Shown here: in pieces, positions 41,363-45,722 of the stretch
Position numbering within the stretch: the first letter of the stretch is position 1
Layout: each line of letters begins with the position of its first letter
Source of the DNA: an uncultured Clostridia bacterium
GTDB lineage: Bacteria > Bacillota > Clostridia > Oscillospirales > JAAYOS01
Assembly (NCBI GenBank): GCA_944386395.1
Contig: CALXAZ010000145.1
Coordinates: forward strand, 1-45,722
Length of the DNA: 45,722 nt
Direction: 5' to 3'
Program-made: the position numbers and the translations under genes
Notes under the pieces: generated by a model
Databases searched by the model: none
The model's input: only the letters and a program-made list of their open reading frames with translations
Told to the model about the DNA's origin: nothing

Positions 41363-43465
41363 TTATTCAACTCCCCTATAATAAAGTCCTCTCGTATACC
41401 CGTTTGGCTCATAGCTTCCACGTCCAAGATACCTCTCTGCCACTTGCACAGCCTCTTTCGGATTTTCTGTCGTCAGCATCAGCCTCACTGCCCACAGACC
41501 CAGGTGGGAATAGTCCTCTATCTTATCCGCAAGAAACAGCTTTTGAGAATTATATATCACATTCCTGTGGTCAAATTCCCTCATTACTGGGAATGTCATC
41601 GATTTTCTGTCAACTATACCAATATTGTTTTCACACACACATCTTCCATATCTGTTCTTTATTATACAGTTCTCGGTCACCATCAGAGGCAGTCTGCCAT
41701 ATACTATCAGCTCGCAATCAAAATTTTTTGAGATGTCCCGTATCTGAGCAAATGTAAGCTCAAACGAGAGCGTTGCCGATTTTAGCCCAAGAGCCTTTGC
41801 CTCTTTGACCGCCTGCGAATTATATATGTTCAGCCCATAGTCACCGCGCGGCTCTAGCTTCTTTGCCTTTGCAAACTCTATATGCCCAAGGTTCCCGCAC
41901 ACAGCCTCCCGTATCCCCGCTTCGTAGGCTATGTCGAGCATCTCTGCCACCTTGATGGCCTCGTTATCTCCTATCACCCTAGGCATCACCGCCGCCACCG
42001 ACGTCTTTCCGCTCTCCGCTATCTGGCGGGCGCGTGCCTTGTCAGCCGCTATCTCGGTAAGCGGCAGATAGATATGCCCCGGGCGCAGGTTTAGAAGCTC
42101 ATTTGATATCTGCTTTATCTTTGCCGCATGGACTATCAGCCCTGGAGCCTCCTTACGGTTTATAGCAGTATAACCCGGATGATACTCTCCCTCTCGTCGT
42201 TGAAGCTTCTCCCCACGCAGCTCCGTAAGCTGGGCAAGAGCCTCTCGCCGCATTGCATTTATTGCCGACAGAGGTATCATAAGCCCACTTTCAATCTTGC
42301 AAACAGCTCCGTCACACCGGTAAAATGTACCTCCGGTCTTGTAAAGCTGCGTCTCCACCTCCGCTGAAACGGTGGGTCTGGTCTTTGCCTGCTGCGGCAC
42401 AGACCCAAGCACACGCGCCCTGTTGCCATCCTCATCCTCTGCCACAAGTTCTGCAGCAAAGTTTTTCCTTATCACGCATGCAAATCTCACCCCGACCCGC
42501 TGCATCTCGCTATTTTCAGCATAGCTGCCACGCACCGAAGCAAAGAGCTTTTCTGCATTCCTGTCAGGCTTATCCTCGCGTATCCCAAACATCTCTGCCG
42601 ACGGCTCTCCGCGATAATACCCGTCGGTAAACCCCTGCCGTGAAAAAGCCAGCTCCAGCAGCTTCATCTCCTCCGCTGTCGGCTCCCTTCTCTCCTTCGC
42701 CGCTGCCGAAAATATCCTTGTCACTATCGCTGCATACTCTGGGCGCTTCATCCGCCCCTCTATCTTGAGGCTGGCAACCCCCATTTCCTCTAGCTCCACT
42801 ATGTGCCCCGCAAGTGTGAGATCCTTTAGGCTAAGCGGGTATTCGCTGCCTGACTTCTGCCCAAATCCATAGCTCAGCCTACATGGCTGGGCACAGAGAC
42901 CCCTGTTCCCGCTCCTGCCACCTATGACCGACGACATATAGCACTGCCCAGAATAACACATACAGAGCGCCCCGTGGACAAACACCTCTATCTCTATGGG
43001 CGAGCGCTCACATATAAACTCGAGCTGCCTCCGGCTAAGCTCGCGCGCGAGCACCACCCGGCTCATCCCCAGCGACGCCGCAAGCTTTACCCCTTCGAGG
43101 TTGTGTATCGACATCTGCGTTGAAGCGTGTACCGGCAGGTCGGGTGCAACCTGCTTTATCATCCTCAGCGCGCCCAGATCCTGGACAAGCACAGCGTCTG
43201 CGCCCGCCTCCGATATCCTGCTGACAAACCCCTCCCCAGCCGCAAGCTCCTTGTCGCTCATCAGCGTGTTGAAGGTGACGTACACCTTCGCCCCACGCAA
43301 ATGACAATAGCGCACCGCCTCGTCAAATTCCTCAAGGGTGAGGTTTTTGGCGTTGCGCCGCGCGTTAAAGTTTTCAAGACCGAGGTAAACCGCATCCGCC
43401 CCGTTCTGGATGGCTGCCCGCACCCCCTCAAATGAGCCTGCGGGCGCCAATATCTCGATAGCCAT
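41363..43465 (-). CDS. Large U32 family peptidase-like protein
   Basis: 700 residues. The U32 signature is complete (EVFVHGALCMCYSGQCYMS at about 160-178), with cysteines C168, C175, C191 and C195 as probable [4Fe-4S] ligands. The N-terminal barrel begins EILAPAGSFEGVRAAIQNGADAVYLG. A second large part (about 300-700) matches the long U32 form. Although called collagenase-like, long members such as RlhA hydroxylate 23S rRNA, so RNA hydroxylation is a fair alternative. It is second in the operon, 21 bases after zapA. Confidence 0.9.
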   Translation of the reverse strand: MAIEILAPAGSFEGVRAAIQNGADAVYLGLENFNARRNAKNLTLEEFDEAVRYCHLRGAKVYVTFNTLMSDKELAAGEGFVSRISEAGADAVLVQDLGALRMIKQVAPDLPVHASTQMSIHNLEGVKLAASLGMSRVVLARELSRRQLEFICERSPIEIEVFVHGALCMCYSGQCYMSSVIGGRSGNRGLCAQPCRLSYGFGQKSGSEYPLSLKDLTLAGHIVELEEMGVASLKIEGRMKRPEYAAIVTRIFSAAAKERREPTAEEMKLLELAFSRQGFTDGYYRGEPSAEMFGIREDKPDRNAEKLFASVRGSYAENSEMQRVGVRFACVIRKNFAAELVAEDEDGNRARVLGSVPQQAKTRPTVSAEVETQLYKTGGTFYRCDGAVCKIESGLMIPLSAINAMRREALAQLTELRGEKLQRREGEYHPGYTAINRKEAPGLIVHAAKIKQISNELLNLRPGHIYLPLTEIAADKARARQIAESGKTSVAAVMPRVIGDNEAIKVAEMLDIAYEAGIREAVCGNLGHIEFAKAKKLEPRGDYGLNIYNSQAVKEAKALGLKSATLSFELTFAQIRDISKNFDCELIVYGRLPLMVTENCIIKNRYGRCVCENNIGIVDRKSMTFPVMREFDHRNVIYNSQKLFLADKIEDYSHLGLWAVRLMLTTENPKEAVQVAERYLGRGSYEPNGYTRGLYYRGVE

Positions 43466-43486
43466 CTGTCTGTTATCTCCTGAAAG

Positions 43487-43819
43487 TTATTCGCCGGGAG
43501 TATCCTGCTTGTCCTGCTTTGCCCGCGAAAGCTCGCGCTTTAGCCCGGCAAGCTCGTCCTTGAGCTTTGAATTCTCCTCAAAAATCTCCTTTATCTGCTC
43601 GCGCAGATTGTCTGCCATCCGCTCAGCATTAAATTTTTCGTCCGCTATGTTCAGCGCTGCCAGCACTGCTGCATTCACGATGGATCGCCCGCTCGACTCG
43701 CGCACTTCATCGATCTTCTTTTCTACATAAGCTGCCGTTTTTTTGATATATTCCTCGCTGTCCTCCGCAATAAGCACATATTCCATATCGCAGATAGTAA
43801 CTTCAACACGGGTCTTCAT
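43487..43819 (-). CDS. zapA: Cell division protein ZapA
   Basis: 110 residues. N-terminal ZapA beta-hairpin (VEVTICDMEYVLIAEDSEEYIKKTAAYVEKKI) and a C-terminal coiled coil (about 55-105, rich in E/K/L). It binds FtsZ and bundles Z-ring filaments. It is first in the minus-strand operon zapA-U32-dut-maf-mreC-mreD-mrdA. The ATG is preceded by GGAGGTG. Confidence 0.9.
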   Translation of the reverse strand: MKTRVEVTICDMEYVLIAEDSEEYIKKTAAYVEKKIDEVRESSGRSIVNAAVLAALNIADEKFNAERMADNLREQIKEIFEENSKLKDELAGLKRELSRAKQDKQDTPGE

Positions 43820-43929
43820 ACTGCACCTCCATCGATGCGGGTCCCTGTCCCGCCTTTATTGACGCGAAAACCGTGCATCGCCTCCATATGCTGCCAGACG
43901 GTGCTTAATAGCTGCCACGTACCATTTTA

Positions 43930-43938
43930 ATTATAGCA
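43930..43938 (-). promoter_or_regulatory. Extended -10 promoter of the zapA operon
   Basis: On the minus strand TGCTATAAT, a perfect -10 with the TG extension, lies about 110 bases before zapA. No good -35 is found at 16-18 bases (TTGATG is at 20), so it probably relies on the extension. Confidence 0.6.
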
Positions 43939-44017
43939 TAATCCTCTGTGCTTTTCATCAAAATAAGTTATTTTTTTCTAAAATAACTCCTTTTTTGAGC
44001 TTTTCCCCTTTTTATCA

Positions 44018-44046
44018 TTTACCTTGCGCCGGTTTTGGATTATAAT
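44018..44046 (+). promoter_or_regulatory. Promoter of dnaD-dnaC
   Basis: TTTACC (44018-44023), 17 bases and a perfect TATAAT (44041-44046) lie about 95 bases before dnaD. The 320-base gap to zapA holds this and the divergent zapA promoter; I see no RNA gene in it. Confidence 0.6.
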
Positions 44047-44139
44047 TGATATATCCGGTATGTCTGCATAGCTCTATACGTGCTATGCATGTTGCGCTAC
44101 AAGCAGCTACCGGTCATCGCATACATATGGAGGAAAGCA

Positions 44140-45042
44140 ATGTCTAATCAGCCACGCGACATTAATATCAGCGCTGAAGCCTCTAAAAAACTGCTCCAGA
44201 GCGGCAACGGAAGGGCAGCGCTGCTTTACATATTCATACTTACCTGCGGTAGGGACGACGTCACTCACGCATCAAAATCCCTCGGCTGGACCGTCGAGGA
44301 GACTGCGGCGGCACACGCTGTGCTAGTATCTCTTGGGCTTGCCGCTCCCTCGCCCATTCCTCCCGAAAATGATACCCTCCCCGAATACTCATCCGAGGAT
44401 ATCCTGCTCTCTGCCTCCGGAGATCCTGCATTTTCCAGCCTTATCGAGTATACCCGCATAAGGCTAAACAAGCTCCTCACTCAAAGCGACCTCTCCCGCC
44501 TGCTGGGGATATATGACCATCTGGGTCTACCGGCAAGCGTGATAATGCTTCTCGAAAGCTACTGTGTCGAGCGCGCTCATAGGCGTGAAGGAGAAGGTGC
44601 CCGCGTTGGGATGTGGCAGATAGAGCGCGAGGCGTACTACTGGAAGCGCAGCGGCATCACTACAGAGAGCGCTGCCGAGGATTATATCCGCCGAAGGGCT
44701 GCAATAGACGGGCGGCTTATGGAAATTTTCCGCCTTTTACAGATAAAAAACCGTGCACCCTCCAAAACTGAAGAGGGATATCTTCTCCGCTGGGCAGGCT
44801 ACGGCATGACCGACGAGGTTATCTACGCGGCATATGACCGCACGGTTATAAATACCGGCTCGTTGAAGTGGAGCTATATGGATTCTATCCTACGCCGCTG
44901 GCACGAAAAAGGCATAATGAGCGTAGAGGACATCGAAAAGCTAGACTCACCGGCGCAGAAAGGGTCTCCCCAGCAGCCTCATCCCTCTTCTAACGCTGCC
45001 GAAAGGCTCCGCAGGCGCCGCTCGGAAGCTTCTAATAACTGA
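44140..45042 (+). CDS. DnaD domain primosome protein
   Basis: 300 residues from the ATG at 44140, preceded by GGAGGAAAG. The N-terminal part (about 1-90) resembles a winged-helix DnaD_N-like region. The C-terminal DnaD/DnaB_2 domain ends in the motif LKWSYMDSILRRWHEKGI (YxxxILxxW), which binds DNA. It helps load the helicase with the DnaC/DnaI protein, whose gene begins 17 bases downstream. A proline/serine-rich basic tail ends the protein. Confidence 0.9.
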   Translation: MSNQPRDINISAEASKKLLQSGNGRAALLYIFILTCGRDDVTHASKSLGWTVEETAAAHAVLVSLGLAAPSPIPPENDTLPEYSSEDILLSASGDPAFSSLIEYTRIRLNKLLTQSDLSRLLGIYDHLGLPASVIMLLESYCVERAHRREGEGARVGMWQIEREAYYWKRSGITTESAAEDYIRRRAAIDGRLMEIFRLLQIKNRAPSKTEEGYLLRWAGYGMTDEVIYAAYDRTVINTGSLKWSYMDSILRRWHEKGIMSVEDIEKLDSPAQKGSPQQPHPSSNAAERLRRRRSEASNN

Positions 45043-45059
45043 AAAGGAGTTGTTACGGC

Positions 45060-45722
45060 ATGCCCTTTGACGACAAGATACTATCGCGCGTACTCGACAA
45101 GCTTGCGCGCAAACGCCTCAGGCGCGAAACCGAGCTTTCCGAGCGCCGTGCCAAGGTCTACTCCGCATACCCAAGAATAGCCGAGATAGACGCTGAGCTA
45201 AAAACCTCGGCAATAAATCTCATCAAAGACTCTGTGCGGGAGCGCCGGAGCGGGACGGAGGCCCTTAAGGCACTGAATAAACACAACGAAGCTCTCCGCC
45301 GTGAGCGCGCAGAGCTGCTTAATAACGCGGGGTATCCCGATGATTATCTCACCCTAAAGCGCGATTGCCCCATCTGTGGGGACAGCGGCTTTGTCCCCTC
45401 CGGCGTGTGCAGCTGCCTTGTCAGGGCATACGCGGACGAGCAGCGCGCAGAGCTGAGCCGCCTGCTCCCCATCAGGGACCAGACCTTCGACAGCTTTTCG
45501 CTCGAATATTACTCCACCGAGATCGACAAAAACTGGGGTATGTCCCCCAGGGATAATATGTCCGCCGTATTCGATACCTGCCGTGAATTTGCTGCCTATT
45601 TCGGACCTGACGTGCAAAACCTGCTGCTTTGCGGAGGTACGGGGCTTGGCAAGACTTTCCTCTCATCTGCCATCGCCGGCGAGCTGACCACCCGCGGCTT
45701 TTCGGTGATATACGACACTGCC
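45060..45722 (+). CDS. DnaC/DnaI-like helicase loader ATPase, N-terminal part (3' truncated by window)
   Basis: The frame is open for 221 codons from the ATG at 45060 to the window end, with AAAAGGAG upstream. An N-terminal helical, charged region (about 1-100) is followed by a zinc-binding-like cluster (CPICGDSG then CSCL) and the start of an AAA+ domain with Walker A GGTGLGKTF. It is homologous to the DnaC/IstB-like ATPases that load replicative helicase. Placed right after dnaD, as in other Clostridia. The rest of the ATPase lies outside the window. Confidence 0.92.
   Translation, partial: MPFDDKILSRVLDKLARKRLRRETELSERRAKVYSAYPRIAEIDAELKTSAINLIKDSVRERRSGTEALKALNKHNEALRRERAELLNNAGYPDDYLTLKRDCPICGDSGFVPSGVCSCLVRAYADEQRAELSRLLPIRDQTFDSFSLEYYSTEIDKNWGMSPRDNMSAVFDTCREFAAYFGPDVQNLLLCGGTGLGKTFLSSAIAGELTTRGFSVIYDTA

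Noticed and set aside
41363..43465. Secreted collagenase as the function of the U32 protein
   Set aside because: There is no signal peptide, and the iron-sulfur cysteines and operon with dut and maf favour a cytoplasmic enzyme.

Overview
The window looks like chromosomal DNA of an anaerobic, probably endospore-lineage Firmicute in class Clostridia (Oscillospirales-like is my guess). Reasons: strong AGGAGG-type ribosome binding sites, intrinsic hairpin terminators, a T-box in front of hisS-aspS, an rnfCDGEAB cluster, a SpoIID-family protein, a DnaD primosome protein and a sodium-pump oxaloacetate decarboxylase. Almost everything is housekeeping or core energy metabolism. I see no CRISPR array, insertion sequence, prophage, rRNA or tRNA gene.

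Layout. 1-2.7 kb (+): the end of an isocitrate/isopropylmalate dehydrogenase gene and an aconitase-family hydratase. 2.8-6.55 kb (-): a four-gene sodium-translocating decarboxylase operon (alpha carboxyltransferase, OadG-like, a biotin carrier with two biotinyl domains, beta subunit). 7.0-9.8 kb (+): rpmH-rnpA-yidD-yidC-jag. 9.9-11.0 kb (-): an M20 peptidase. 11.5-13.3 kb (+): lepA. 13.4-13.9 kb (-): a free-standing pyruvate-kinase C-terminal domain protein. 14.1-20.1 kb (+): hemW, a DUF3810 zinc-protease-like membrane protein, a hydroxyacid dehydrogenase, malic enzyme, an unknown membrane protein and a flavodoxin-family reductase. 20.2-21.2 kb (-): SpoIID. 21.3-27.5 kb (+): prmA and the complete Rnf complex. 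27.6-30.7 kb (+): two exported or surface proteins (GH-like DUF4015, WG-repeat plus SLH). 30.7-31.7 kb (-): asparaginase. 32-35.4 kb (-): hisS-aspS under a T-box. 35.4-43.8 kb (-): zapA-U32-dut-maf-mreC-mreD-mrdA, then minD-mgsA from its own promoter. 44.1 kb to the end (+): dnaD and the start of a dnaC/dnaI helicase-loader gene.

How it fits together. Citrate-branch enzymes (aconitase and isocitrate dehydrogenase type) can make 2-oxoglutarate. Malic enzyme and oxaloacetate decarboxylase both feed pyruvate. The decarboxylase and Rnf both belong to ion-pumping families, so the cell probably runs a sodium (or mixed) ion economy. The zapA to minD block handles division and cell shape.

Points most worth a second look: the tandem biotinyl carrier; a MinD that ends before the usual membrane-targeting helix and has no minC or minE beside it; a hisS-aspS T-box whose specifier region reads GACAC and whose tRNA-end-binding bulge matches tRNA-Asp rather than tRNA-His; an orphan minus-strand terminator in front of the M20 gene; several UUG starts and one possible AUU start; and a long arginine/glycine-rich tail on Jag. 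I do not see a clearly new multi-gene system.
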